Positions 1 to 9,946 of a stretch of DNA of 64,000 nucleotides are shown one piece after another. Below the pieces are notes generated by a model. That model saw nothing but the letters and a program-made list of their open reading frames with translations. It was not told the DNA's origin and ran no database searches. The first letter of the stretch is position 1. The number at the start of each line of letters is the position of its first letter. This stretch comes from Posidonia oceanica (lineage: Eukaryota > Streptophyta > Magnoliopsida > Alismatales > Posidoniaceae), in assembly GCA_037176725.1 (NCBI GenBank), contig JAZBRS010000029.1, positions 124,405,001-124,469,000 on the forward strand, given 5' to 3'. The position numbers and the translations under genes were made by a program.

Positions 1-191
1 TTAACTTTAATATCAATAAGATAGTTTCCACCTTAAAGGTGAACACATACAATCCTAGAAACCGTAAAAAAGACAAAAAGACAGTGAATAAGATTTTTAA
101 TCAGGTTTTTTTTTTAAGCTGCTGCAGATCTAGAAAAGACAACGCAAGCTACTAAAAATAAATGATTTGCAGTAAAAAGAAATCCAGGTCC

Positions 192-270
192 AGTCGCCTG
201 TAGAGGGTGCACCTGTTATAGTGGACGCAATGAATTGCGACTTAATTAGGCGCCTGTTTACTGGGCGGCT
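192..270. repeat. Two 7-9-7 inverted-repeat units
   Basis: AGTCGCC at 192-198 is followed by a 9-nt spacer and TGCACCT at 208-214. AGGCGCC at 248-254 is followed by a 9-nt spacer and GGCGGCT at 264-270. Both match the spacing of the larger cluster at 1194-1606. Confidence 0.6.
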
Positions 271-1122
271 GGGTGGATTTCTGTTTTTTTTTTTTTAGTA
301 GGAAAAAAAACTAAAGGGTTTAGGAGTTGTGAAAACCTAGGCGCACGGCCTCCTAAACCGAAAAAAAACAAACTAAATCCAAAAAAGAAATAAAGGAAGG
401 AAGAGGATACGCTTACGTAGCACGGAGGGTTGCCTAAAGCCGAGTCCCACCGTGATCGCCAGAGACTGTGGATGGATTTTTGGGGTGCTTGAGTTGAAGA
501 TGCCGGCGCTTCCACGACGTCGACAGCTTTGTTGTGATCGCCACTCGCCTTTGGGTAGGCAAGACACCTGGGGAGAGATTGTGAAGATGTGGGTCCACGG
601 ACCACTAGATCGACGGCTGGATGTCGTCTAGCGGTCTCCTCGTAAGCATTTTCCTTCCCTTCCTAAACAAAATGAAAAAGATCTAGATTAGTTCAAGTGT
701 AGTAAATGTTAATAAAAGTAGACAGAAAGTAACATAAGTAATTAAATCTAATACTAACCAACGGGTGGTTCCCCGCATGCATATGCTATGGGTCCTATGC
801 TAAGGAATGCAATATGAAATAAAAAGATTGGAAGATACTCCCTTCACCCTCGTACTGTATGCAGCGAAGTAGAAGTGGAGGCACAGTCGGAGCTCCGGCT
901 TAGCTCAGGATCTTTGGGATCTTGGGATGTAGTGATCTCTGGGATCTGAGTTGGGTTTCTCTCTGGATAGAGGGTGGAGACTAGGGTTTCTGGTTTGGAA
1001 ACTCTAGCTGTTTGAAGGTGGAAGCTCAGAAACCTAAAACCTACAGAAGATTTCTTTCTGACCTGACTAAAGGGGGGCTCTCTCCAAGAATTACTAGGGG
1101 TTCAAACACTGACCCACGGGGT

Positions 1123-1132
1123 CTATTTATAG
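1123..1132 (-). promoter_or_regulatory. TATA-like box of the minus-oriented LTR
   Basis: The minus strand reads CTATAAATAG, a strong plant TATA-box match. It sits between the GC-rich inverted-repeat cluster (upstream in this sense) and leader-like sequence. Transcription would run toward position 1. No other promoter element is evident, so the assignment rests on the motif and its position. Confidence 0.4.
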
Positions 1133-1193
1133 ACTCTAAGGGGTGTGGGTGGTCAACACATAGAAATTTCTAGAAAAAGTGGCAGTTATGGCC

Positions 1194-1606
1194 AGTCGCC
1201 GCATGGGTAGGCGACTAAGGCTAGCAACCGCACAGTCAAACATGGAGAAAACCGTAGAAATTCGGTTGACGGGAACCACGATCGTTAGTCACCGGTTGGA
1301 GTGGCGCCTAATGGTCAAGGATCGTGGGGAAGGCCGAGGCAGTTCCGCAACCGTCTAGTCGCCTATTGAGGTGGCGCCTAAAGGTTGAGGGGTTAGTGGG
1401 AATTGACCGTGGAAAAGCAACTGCCAAAGCGATTATGACTATTAGTCACCCCTTTGGATGACGCCTAGTGTAGTCGCCTGCTGATGGGGCGCCTAGCTGG
1501 GTCACCTCCTCAGTTGGTTACTAAGGAGCTCGCCTGTTGGAAGGACGTTTGTCCTAGTCGCCTGCTGAAAGGGCGCCTATCATGGTCGCCTCCTCAGCTG
1601 GCAACT
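1194..1606. repeat. Cluster of 23-bp imperfect palindromes (7-9-7)
   Basis: At least eight units have a 7-nt arm, a 9-nt spacer and a 7-nt complementary arm, for example 1194-1216 (AGTCGCC / GGCGACT, perfect), 1287-1309, 1357-1379, 1444-1466, 1472-1494, 1500-1522, 1556-1578 and 1584-1606. The arms are conserved while the 9-nt spacer varies. The same design recurs in the solo LTR at 41.2-41.8 kb and at 49.06-49.14 kb. Function is unknown. Confidence 0.75.
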
Positions 1607-2170
1607 AACAAGCTCAGGTCATTTCTAGCCCTATTTTCTAGGTTTTGGCCAGAGAAACAAGATAGAAGGCTGGGAAACTACAGATAGTCTATGAAATTAA
1701 GAAGGCATCTCTGTTAACTCAAATCTGCCACGAATCTGAGTAGAAATAAAGGATATTCAGGGTACTCGGACTTGCCATGAGTCTGAGTGAGTTGGCTCTG
1801 CACAGCTAACAACCTGAGTCAAGGTAGGATCAAGTGACACTTTGAAGAAATCAAGGAAGATCTGGAAAATGTGTTGTTAAGCCTTAGACATGTGATCTTT
1901 GGTGCCTCTGAAGTCCCTGTCCTCTATGAACTCTAGGAAATGTGAAAATGGGATATCTACAGCCTCGAACTCCAGGCCTCGGGGGCGGAGAGCCTCGGGA
2001 TCCCGGGCATCCAGGGGAGCTTCTGATTCTAACGATACACGGGAGGGTTCTGCTAGCCCTGCCCCTGCTATCCCCAGGGAGGTAGATTCAAAACTCAGCT
2101 CTTTTAATGCTTCAGTCTGTGCTTCTATTTCTGTGCTGAAACTGACTGGTGCTTTAAATTCTGGCAGGAG

Positions 2171-4210
2171 GTGGGGAATTATGGTGGTCGCTTGCTCAGC
2201 GAGGACCACATCTGCAACCACGATGATTTTGAGGTAACAATGCTTTTCCTTTGTTTTTCACCTCCTTTGCATGTATGCCGACTGTTTCTAACTTTGCTCG
2301 TGCTGTTCATACAGGACGGGGATTCCCGCCGAGTGATGCGGTGTGGCTGGGCGACGATGATGGTCCACTTTCGCCGTCTGACGCAGTTTTTGCAAGACTT
2401 CTTGCTTCACGAGAGTCCCTTTTGCAGTTTTCTCAGGATCCCTACGATTCACGGGCACTATAACTTCTTCTGGGCATTGGCGGAGAGGTGGCGGTTCGAG
2501 ACGCACACCTTCCACTTCCTCTTCGGTGAGATGACGATCTTGCCTGAGCATTGGGCCCTACTGTCGGGGCTGACTTTTGGAGGGGAGCCTATTGTAGGCA
2601 AGGGGGCCTTGGGATACTCCCAGGTCCCTGAGCTGTTGGGGAGACCAGCGCCGTAGCAGACGCGCTCGACATACAACTTCCGCAGGTCGTGGCTGCAGGA
2701 GTGGGACAAGATCTGGCCAGACTCGATTCCCGGCTAGCGGGAGGCAGTATTTGTTCTACGGCACTTCTTGCTGGACCTCTTGGGGGTCATTTTTTGTGAT
2801 GTATCTGGATACTGTGTCCACGCAGACTGGCTCATCTACATAGCCGATGTGGGCGAGCTCTAGCACTATGACTGGGGAGGTGCCAGTTATGCTTATCTTC
2901 TCTGTGGCCTAGACGACGTGGTTCGCAAGAACTACCAGTCGTACATCGGCCTGTATCCCCTAGTGACTGTAAGTGACAAGTGACAAGCTGCTTTCTGTTC
3001 TGAATTAATTTAATTCTGCTTATCTGCTAGCTGTACTGACATTTCTGTCTCTTACTTTACAGTACTGGGCGATAGAACACTCCTGGCGGGGACACTATTT
3101 CTTCCGCCTTCGCCCTGAGCTTCTTCCTCTTCCCCAGCAGTGGTGTGAGCCGGATCACCAGGCTGCCTCGGGTGTCTATGGGTACGAGGCGTACTGCTAT
3201 TTGCTGGACATTATAGATGCTGACGAGGTGAGCTTAAGTCTTTTGAATTTAATGCAAATACAAATGCTTAGTGAATTGTTCTGATGCTTGCTTTGTTTTG
3301 CCTTCAGGTTACTCTTCGTCCTTTCTTGAGGTATGAGGACCTGGAGTGGGCCCCACTGGTCTCGGGTCGGAGACTCAGGAGGGTGCAGATGCAGTTCTTC
3401 TGCCTGAAGAGATATGCTTACTATCTGCCTAGGCGGGTCTGCCATCAGTTCACTAACAAGTTCAGCATTCCCATTCCACCTCCCGCTGACATGACATCTG
3501 GGACCATGACCCAGGCTGCTGCTTGGACTGCATTGGCCATGTCGGCGGCTGCTCGTAGTCGATTCACTATCCAGGAGGTTACCCGGGAGGAGTATGCTGA
3601 CTGGTTTGAGTAGGTTAGGAAGCCACATCTGTTCTCGGAAGACATTTGGGACGTACAGATGCATATGTGGTACAATGAGAACTAGGGCCAGGTAAAAATC
3701 CTCTATACTACTATAGATCTGGTAAATGTTGTATTTGTGTTCTGATTCTGATTTTGACTCGAATGCAGGCTTTCGAGGTGCGACTGCAGGACTGGCTGAG
3801 GCAGATGAGAGCAGCTCAGGTAAAATAGCTATAAAATTAGCTTTTAAATTACCGCATTTGTATGTCTGCCTGTTCTGACATATTTGACTTTCTTTGCACA
3901 GGTGAGGCGGGAGCGACGGCTTCCACAGGTACAAACTTTAACCAAATGCTAATGATCTCGATTTAAGTTGTAATTGCTGCTAATTGCCTTACTGTTTGCT
4001 TTTCAAGGCGGCGACCCTCGGTCGGTTGTCAACACTGAGTCCAGTGGAGAGTTCTCTGTAGACTTTGCCCTGGTAGATGTTTCTGACGACGAGTCCCCGG
4101 CCGGGGAATGCAACACGAGACCAGGTCCTTCACAGTCTCGAGCTGTCTCTGCCCGGATTGCCAGGAGGCTACACCGAAAGCAAGACCAGGAGACCCAGCA
4201 GAGGATCTAA
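2171..4210 (+). pseudogene. Plant-mobile-domain (PMD) accessory gene, intron-bearing, decayed
   Basis: Consensus GT-AG introns give exons ending at 2233, then 2315-2968, 3063-3227, 3308-3691, 3769-3819, 3902-3928 and 4008-4210; exons 2 to 6 are whole numbers of codons. The product resembles the plant mobile domain (aminotransferase-like) family, with segments such as FLFGEMTILPEHWALLSGL and HYDWGGASYAYLL. PMD proteins occur as host MAIL1/MAIN-type genes and as extra ORFs of Tat-lineage retrotransposons. Here the gene lies antisense to the neighbouring pol, which favours the second. It has five in-frame TAG stops (2654, 2735, 2861, 3611, 3683) and a frame problem at the last exon. The true start upstream of 2171 is unclear because no ATG is obvious. 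Its 3' UTR is split by element A. Confidence 0.7.
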
Positions 4211-4297
4211 GGCGCTCCACCCTCTGACTCGGGCGAGGTGGACTAGATGCTCATGACCACCAGATTTCTCTACCCATTTGTTGTATTTACTATTTGT

Positions 4298-4302
4298 CTT
4301 GT
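4298..4302. repeat. Target-site duplication of element A, left copy (CTTGT)
   Basis: CTTGT directly precedes the 5' LTR (TGTAGACA...) and is repeated exactly at 28816-28820 after the 3' LTR. Confidence 0.93.
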
Positions 4303-4639
4303 TGTAGACACCCCATTTTGACATGTTCATTTGGTGGTTCTCTGTGAAACCCATTTTAACCTCCAAAACCACTCCCAAAAACCTTAGAAGAACGTTAGGT
4401 TTGCACTCACCCAAAACTCTAGAAAAACTCTAGGTAAATCACTCCTAAAATCCTAGAAAAGCTCTAAGATAACATCTCTTAAACCCTAGGTCAGCACTTA
4501 AACCCTAGGTTAGCACAGGACACTCCCATGCATGCACAAACCCAAGTCCTTCTCCTTCTTTCTCTTATGATTATCCTTTTCTCTCTCCTCATTATCCCTT
4601 TCTCTCTCCTCTTTATCCTCTCTCTCTTTCCTTCTTCTT

Positions 4640-5350
4640 TTCTTGTTTTCCATGGGTCTAATGGGCCCAGCCCATTTCCTCACCTCTCCCCTTCCTTCCT
4701 TATATTTTATTTCTATTTTTTATTTTATTTTATTTTATTCCATTTTATTTGATTTTTAATCTCCCTTTTCCCTTTCTTTCCTCCTTTCTTTCCTTCTTTC
4801 TTTTCCATTTTTCCATTTCTTTTCCTCAGCCCAGCCCATTTCCTCACTTCTTCCCTTTCCTTCCTTCTATCTTATTTCTATTCCTATTTTTATTTTATTT
4901 TATTCCATCTTATTTGATTCTTAATTTTCTTTTTCCCTTCCTCCTTTCTTTCCTTCATTCTTTCTTTCTTTTCTATTTTCCCATTTCTTTTTCTCGAAGG
5001 CCCAATGGGCCCAGCTTTTCTCACTTCTTCCCCTTCCAACTTTCTATTTTATTCATATTTTTATTTTATTTTATTCCATCTTATTTGATTTTTAATTTCT
5101 TTTTTCCCTTCCTCCTTTCTTTCCTTCTTTCTTTCTTTCTTTTCTATTTTCTCATTTCTTTTTCTCTAAGGCCCAATGGGCCCAGCTTTCCTCACTTCTT
5201 CCACTTCCTGCCTTCTATTTTATTTCTATTTTTATTTTATTTTATTTCATCTTATTTGTTTTTTTAATTTCCTTTTTTTCTTCCCCCTTTCTTTCTTTCT
5301 TCCCATCCTTATTTCCATCTTTCTTTTTTCTCTCAACACCAAAGCCCGGC
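4640..5350 (+). repeat. About 172-bp tandem repeats in the 5' LTR, with paired TGGGCC motifs
   Basis: The units are built of CTTTCTTTCC/TTTTATTTTATT tracts, and GGCCCAATGGGCCCA recurs at 4999-5013 and 5170-5184 (171 bp apart), with related copies near 4661 and 4830. GGCCCA and TGGGCC are the two orientations of the plant 'site II' promoter motif (TCP-type). The 3' LTR has the same array at about 23620-24340. Confidence 0.75.
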
Positions 5351-6348
5351 CCACTGCTTTTCTTTCTTCTTTTTTCTCCCTTTCCTCCTCGGGCCCAGGC
5401 CTTCCTCTCCCTTCTTTCCCTTTCTCTCTTTTCTTTTTGATTTTTTTCTCTCAGCCTGCACAAGCCCGGCCCATTCTCCCCTCCTTCCTCTCATCTTCCT
5501 CCTTTCCCTCCTCATTTGCTCCCAACCCAGCACGCCTCCTCTGCACTCACAGCCCCCACACGAGCCCCTCGTGTAGCACACACTCTTCCCCCTGCCCACT
5601 TCACCTTTCGGCGTGTGCAGCCTCACAAGCCACACCCCTCACCAGCCTCCCATCTCACTGCCACAGCTGCTAACCCATTGCCAACTCCTCTGCAAATCCA
5701 ATTCCAGCTCCTGCACAACTCGTGCCCACTCGAGTGGAGGCCGGAGAACAAAACCGATCTCCCCTCTTCCCTTCCACTGGTCAGCAAGCAGAGAATTCAC
5801 GCACAGAGCAAGAGAGCACCCATTAGCCTTCCCAGCACAGCCCAGAGCTCCCCAACCTTGCCTCCTCACGCATAACTACTCCTTGCACCCCAAATTCCTC
5901 CACGGCACTCACCGCACACCCACCTTCATCACCCAATTCCCAGATCACTTCTAAGCACCCACCAGATCATAGCCTCCACTACAAACACCTTCACCCAGTT
6001 TCTGTTCAAACACACCCCTGAACATCTAGCCCTTTAGCAACCACGCCAGCCCCCCAAGCTTCTCCTCCATACTCACCAAACCACCAGTAAACCAGAGGAA
6101 CCCCCTGAGCAACCGGAGAACCACCCGAGCTTGAGAGAGCCGGAACAGTTGCAGAAACCACCCAAAAACCCAAAATCGGGTTCCAGTGCGCTAAGCTCAC
6201 GCCTGAGCTGCTCTGAAGCTCCCCCGCGACGCCAGAAAGACGCTCCACTTCCTGTACAGCGCCCTCCGCCTCCGCAGCATCCCAGCCAACCGCCTGCAAC
6301 CGCCGAAGACAAGTCAACGTTGTCTAAGGACTCTGGCACGCTCCAAGG

Positions 6349-6356
6349 GTAAGTAA
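6349..6356 (+). promoter_or_regulatory. Strong 5' splice-site-like sequence in the LTR leader
   Basis: The sequence CCAAGG-GTAAGT ends a C-rich leader-like stretch and is preserved in the 3' LTR (about 25320). A comparable CAG-GTAAGT lies in the LTR of element C at about 52587-52595. It suggests that transcripts starting in the LTR may be spliced before gag. A possible acceptor is GTTTTGTAG at about 11346. Not proven. Confidence 0.4.
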
Positions 6357-8869
6357 TCCCATATCCTTATTCAGTGCACATTATTTATGCTTACTAGCTA
6401 GTTAGAATAGGATTTAGAGACTTAGACTAAGGTTTCGCCTCTGCCGCGAGGTCGTCGTCCCCGACGAGCCCCTGCAGCTCCGCCGGCGTCGCCCCACCGC
6501 TCTGGTCCTCCGCAGCCGCTCCGAAGCGTCCCCCGAGCATCGCCAGAGTGCCAGGAGGCTACTCCGCCCCTCCGCGCGCCGTTCCAGGCCCTACTCCGCC
6601 TACTCGACCTCTACAGCTCGCTGGAGCCACCGCCCTTTCATCCCGCTGCTCCACTGCACCAAACGGCTCCAAAGCTTCCTTCGAGCTCTGCTTGACGTCC
6701 AGGAGCACAGCCCGCCCCTCTCCAGATCTCACCGATCGCTCCAGATCTCCTCCCTTTCTCCTCCTTCTCTACAGCAACTGCCGAGGTCGTTCAAACGTCT
6801 CCGCCACCGCAACACCTCTGCGACGCCTCCGCTGCATCCGCCTGAGATCCAGGATGCTTCATAGACTCCGCCACAGCAGCTCTAGAGCTTCTAGAAGCCA
6901 AACCATCTCTGGCTTCACCTGCAGAAGACCACCGCACCATCAGGACGCTCCGGGCACCGCCACTCACCGCCGAAGCCTCCGGTGCACTCCCCCGGACCTG
7001 CTCCAGCCTTCTGGACCCTCAGCCGCAGCCGCCAGTCGCCGGATTGCCGCCGTGCAGCCCTCCTTCTCTGGCTGCAGCGCTGCAGTGTCGAAAGACACTA
7101 TAGCACTGTAGCGTTATCAAGTTTTAATTTAATGTTGGTTCGGTGCATTATCGTGTTTTGCTTTAGTTTATTTTATTTGCATCTGGGTCCAGCTGTGGTT
7201 TAAGTTTGATTTAAATTCTGATTTAAATCTTATTGCATTGAAGTCTGGTCCAGCATTTATCTTTATTTGCATGAAGGTCCCCCATGCATTCATTTAATTG
7301 ATTTAAATGTTAGTTTTATTGCATGCATTGCATTTTAGTCCCTGAGTTTGTTTAAATTGCATTTCAGTCCTGGTTTGGTTTGAAAATCATTTAAATGGCA
7401 TTTTAAATTATATTACATTGAGATAAAGCACTGCATGTTTTCAAATTTGCAAGTTAGTCCATCTGCAGTATCAACATTTCATTTAATTTGCATATTTGCC
7501 ATATTGCATTGCATTTTTTATCTTGAGTTTTGTTTTTATTGCATTTTAGTCTAGAGCATGCATTCACAGTGTTTAAAAATTGCATTTTACCTTATTGCAT
7601 TGCATTTCTTGCCCTGCATTTTGTTATATTTGCATTTCAGTCCACTGTTGGTTTACATTTCATTTAATGTTGCATTTAAACTATATTACAATGCATAAAA
7701 ATACAGCATGCTTGCATATTTGCATTTCAGTCCATCTGCATGGTTTGAAAATCATTTAAATGCATTTTAAAACCATATTGCATTGAAATAAAATGCCACA
7801 TGTTTCCAGATTTGCTTTTCAGTCCTTGCATCAATTGAAATGTCATTTAATCATGCATTTAAACTATATTGCATTGCTAAAAAATCCAAAAACATAGTTT
7901 AATTGCATTTCAATCCTCCATCAGTTCATGCATATCATTTAAATGCCATGTTCACCTTATTGCATTGCATCAAAAAATCTGAAAAATACTTTAATTGCAT
8001 CTGGGTCCTATCAGTTGTAAATCATGCATTTAATCTACTATTTTATCTTATTGCATTGCATCAAAAAAATCTGAAAAATACTTTAATTGCATCTAAGTCC
8101 ATCAGCTTGCATATCATGCATTTAATTCTTGTTTTAAACCTTATTGCATTGCATAAAAGCCCACAAAATTTCTGAAATTGCACATTAGTCCTTCTTGCAT
8201 ACATGCATCATTTAAATGGCATTTTTAACCATATTGCATTGCATTAAAGCCCACTGATTTTCTGAAATTGCATGTCAGTCCTTATTTTTTTAGTTTTTGC
8301 ATGCTTGCTTGCTTTCCATGCATTGCACTTAAGTCCCATATGTTTTTAAAATTGTATTTAGGTCATTTCTTGCATTTTTGCATGCATATCCTACTGTTAA
8401 CCCTGCATTCTCTCCATGCACTGTTGCATTAGCATTCGTGCATGCATCCACCCTATTTCTGCACACACTTAGGGAAGTTTTACACATAGGCCCATGTAGT
8501 TTCCTAAACTGCACATAGGTCCCTGCACTAGTACCCCTGCATGCATAGCATCCCCATATCATTGCACATGTTCCCATGCATTCATCTAGGCATTATTAGC
8601 CTTCTAACATGTAAGCCACCAATGCATTGCACGCATTTAGGGGCTAATTGCACTTAGACCCCTGTCTGGCTCACTTTTGCTGGCCCCTGAGCCATCTGAC
8701 TTGCAATCTGAATAACTTTTGATCGGACCGTTGGATCTTTGCGATCTAACTATCCAGGTCTTCCTGGTTGAATGATCTTTCATTTAAACCAAAGTTATCT
8801 CAGATCAGGCCTCAGATTCTCAGGATAAGCCCAGCTGAAGCACTACATAGCATTCATTGCATCTGCTTT

Positions 8870-9300
8870 GCTTGGCATGCATCTGTTTTGCATCGTTTTG
8901 CGTGCATGCATCTGTTTTGCATCGCATTTGCATCATTTTGCGTGCATGCATCTGTTTTACATCGCATTTGCATCGTTTTGTGTGCATGCATCTGTTTTGC
9001 ATCACATTTGCCTCGTTTTACGTGCATGCATTCGTTTTCTTTCGCTTTTGCATCGTTTTGCGTACCTGCCTTGTTTTCTTTTGCATCTGCACCGTTTTGC
9101 GTGCTTGCTTTGCTTTTCTTTGCTTATCGTTTGCATCTGCATCGTTTTGCACGCCCGCATCTGCTTTCTTTGCTTGTCTCCTGCCTTGCACCGTTTTGCG
9201 TGTCTGCTTGCATTTTCTCCTGCATTGCACCATTTTCCACACTCGCTTTTGTTTTCCACTTGCATGTCGCTTGCATTGCATTGTTTATCGCAGTTTTGTT
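8870..9300 (+). repeat. TGCATC-GTTTTGCGTGC tandem array in the 5' LTR
   Basis: Degenerate units of about 30-40 bp built on TGCATCTGTTTTGC and CGTTTTGCGTGC. Copy number differs between LTRs: about 430 bp here, about 370 bp in the 3' LTR (27840-28210), and about 600 bp as a clean 30-bp array in the solo LTR (17381-17970, minus strand). Confidence 0.75.
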
Positions 9301-9525
9301 TTATCGCTTGCATCTGCATTAGGGCAATGATGCTTACTGCCTAGGAGTTCTCACGAACTAGGGTTTGCCTGGTTCGGAACACTAGCAGCGTTGCTGAGCA
9401 CATAGCTTGCATGTTTAATTCCTTGCACGAATTTCAGCACTTAGAGCACACATTAGAGCATGCATTCAGACATTCATTGCATTCAGGCATTAGGCTAGCA
9501 TTTCCCTGCATTAGCGAGCGAGATA

Positions 9526-9621
9526 GCCTAAGAAAGACTGATTCTCGGACGTATCGGGGGTGCCTAACACCTTCCTCGTCCGTAACAGGAGTCCTTGCCC
9601 TTTCTCTTGGCCCGCAATGAC
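9526..9621 (+). promoter_or_regulatory. Conserved LTR block (GGGGGTGCCTAACACCTTCC region)
   Basis: A block of about 95 bp centred on GGTGCCTAACACCTTCC and GTAACAGGAGTCCTTGCCC. It recurs in all five LTRs with this region visible here: 28414-28509, 16996-17090 (minus), about 40696-40798 (minus) and about 53849-53954. It is far better conserved than its surroundings. I recognise the same phrase from other plant Tat/Ogre LTRs. Its role is not established. Confidence 0.75.
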
Positions 9622-9764
9622 CATTCCTTCATCCTAGGCACAAGTCATAGCATAGCATCGCATTGTGTTGCATCACATCTCTTTGCATCCTCTTTGCATC
9701 TGATTTTGCTTGTCTTTTCATGCATTACCCTCGATTTTCCTTGTCTCCCAATCTAATAGACATG

Positions 9765-9776
9765 GTGGCGACTCTG
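9765..9776 (+). promoter_or_regulatory. Primer-site-like 12-mer inside the LTR
   Basis: GTGGCGACTCTG, identical to the first 12 bases at the primer site (9928-9939), lies about 150 bp before the LTR end. Counterparts are 28653-28664, 16832-16843 (minus), 40577-40588 (minus) and 54039-54050. Confidence 0.65.
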
Positions 9777-9928
9777 ATTTGTCTTATCATTTCTTTTTCC
9801 TCTTTTTGCCAGTGTTTCCGAGTCAAGTTTCCTTCCTCGAATTCCGCCGCATATAGTGACCCTAATGTCGATCGGTGCACGCGAGCTTTAGCATCGTGCA
9901 TGGATTTGATATTTTAGGATTACTACAG

Positions 9929-9946
9929 TGGCGACTCTGCTGGGGA
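9929..9946 (+). promoter_or_regulatory. Primer binding site of element A
   Basis: TGGCGACTCTGCTGGGGA starts two bases after the LTR. Its complement ends in ...GTCG-CCA, as a tRNA 3' end must. Tat/Ogre elements are known to use tRNA-Arg with this type of site. A degenerate second copy, GTGGATACTCTGCTGAAGA, lies at 9961-9979. Confidence 0.85.

Larger units (their letters stand above)
1..1880 (-). mobile_element. LTR-like DNA of minus-oriented Tat-type element B (edge of window)
   Basis: There is no convincing coding sequence here. The stretch shares its most distinctive feature, 23-bp 7-9-7 inverted repeats of the type AGTCGCC-N9-GGCGACT, with the solo LTR at 40403-49350, so I read it as LTR sequence of the same superfamily. 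On the minus strand a TATA-like box (1123-1132) is followed by leader-like DNA and a GTAAGC donor-like site near 408-413, which fits U3-R-U5 running toward base 1. It lies beyond the antisense accessory genes, where the 3' LTR of element B should be. No terminal TG/CA or target duplication can be seen because the element leaves the window. It could instead be an unrelated repeat carrying the same motif. Confidence 0.45.
4303..9927 (+). mobile_element. 5' LTR of element A (5,625 bp)
   Basis: It runs from TGTAGACACC to the final CA at 9927, and pairs with 23282-28815. In order it holds an A/C-rich start; a pyrimidine-rich segment with about 172-bp tandem repeats (about 4640-5350); a C-rich leader-like stretch (5520-6350) ending in GTAAGT; a GC-rich block (6420-7100); an AT-rich block with recurring TTGCATTTCAGTCC-like phrases (7130-8640); a TGCATC/TTTTGCGTGC tandem array (8870-9300); a block conserved among LTR families (9526-9621); and a primer-site-like 12-mer (9765-9776). 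All open frames inside it follow from low complexity. Confidence 0.92.

Noticed and set aside
3197..3934. 245-codon minus-strand open frame
   Set aside because: Shadow of PMD exons and introns, whose plus-strand splice sites and domain match are far better.
4528..5673. Phe/Leu/Ser-rich open frames in the LTRs (also 23507-24498)
   Set aside because: Translations of pyrimidine-rich tandem repeats in non-coding LTR DNA.
5516..7111. Open frames of 100-187 codons in the GC-rich LTR part
   Set aside because: Not preserved in the 3' LTR (frames broken by indels), no domain, and they overlap the presumed leader.
9002..9344. Open frames of 100-180 codons on both strands in the LTR TGCATC array
   Set aside because: Repeat-driven. 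The matching frames in the 3' LTR have a different length and sequence.
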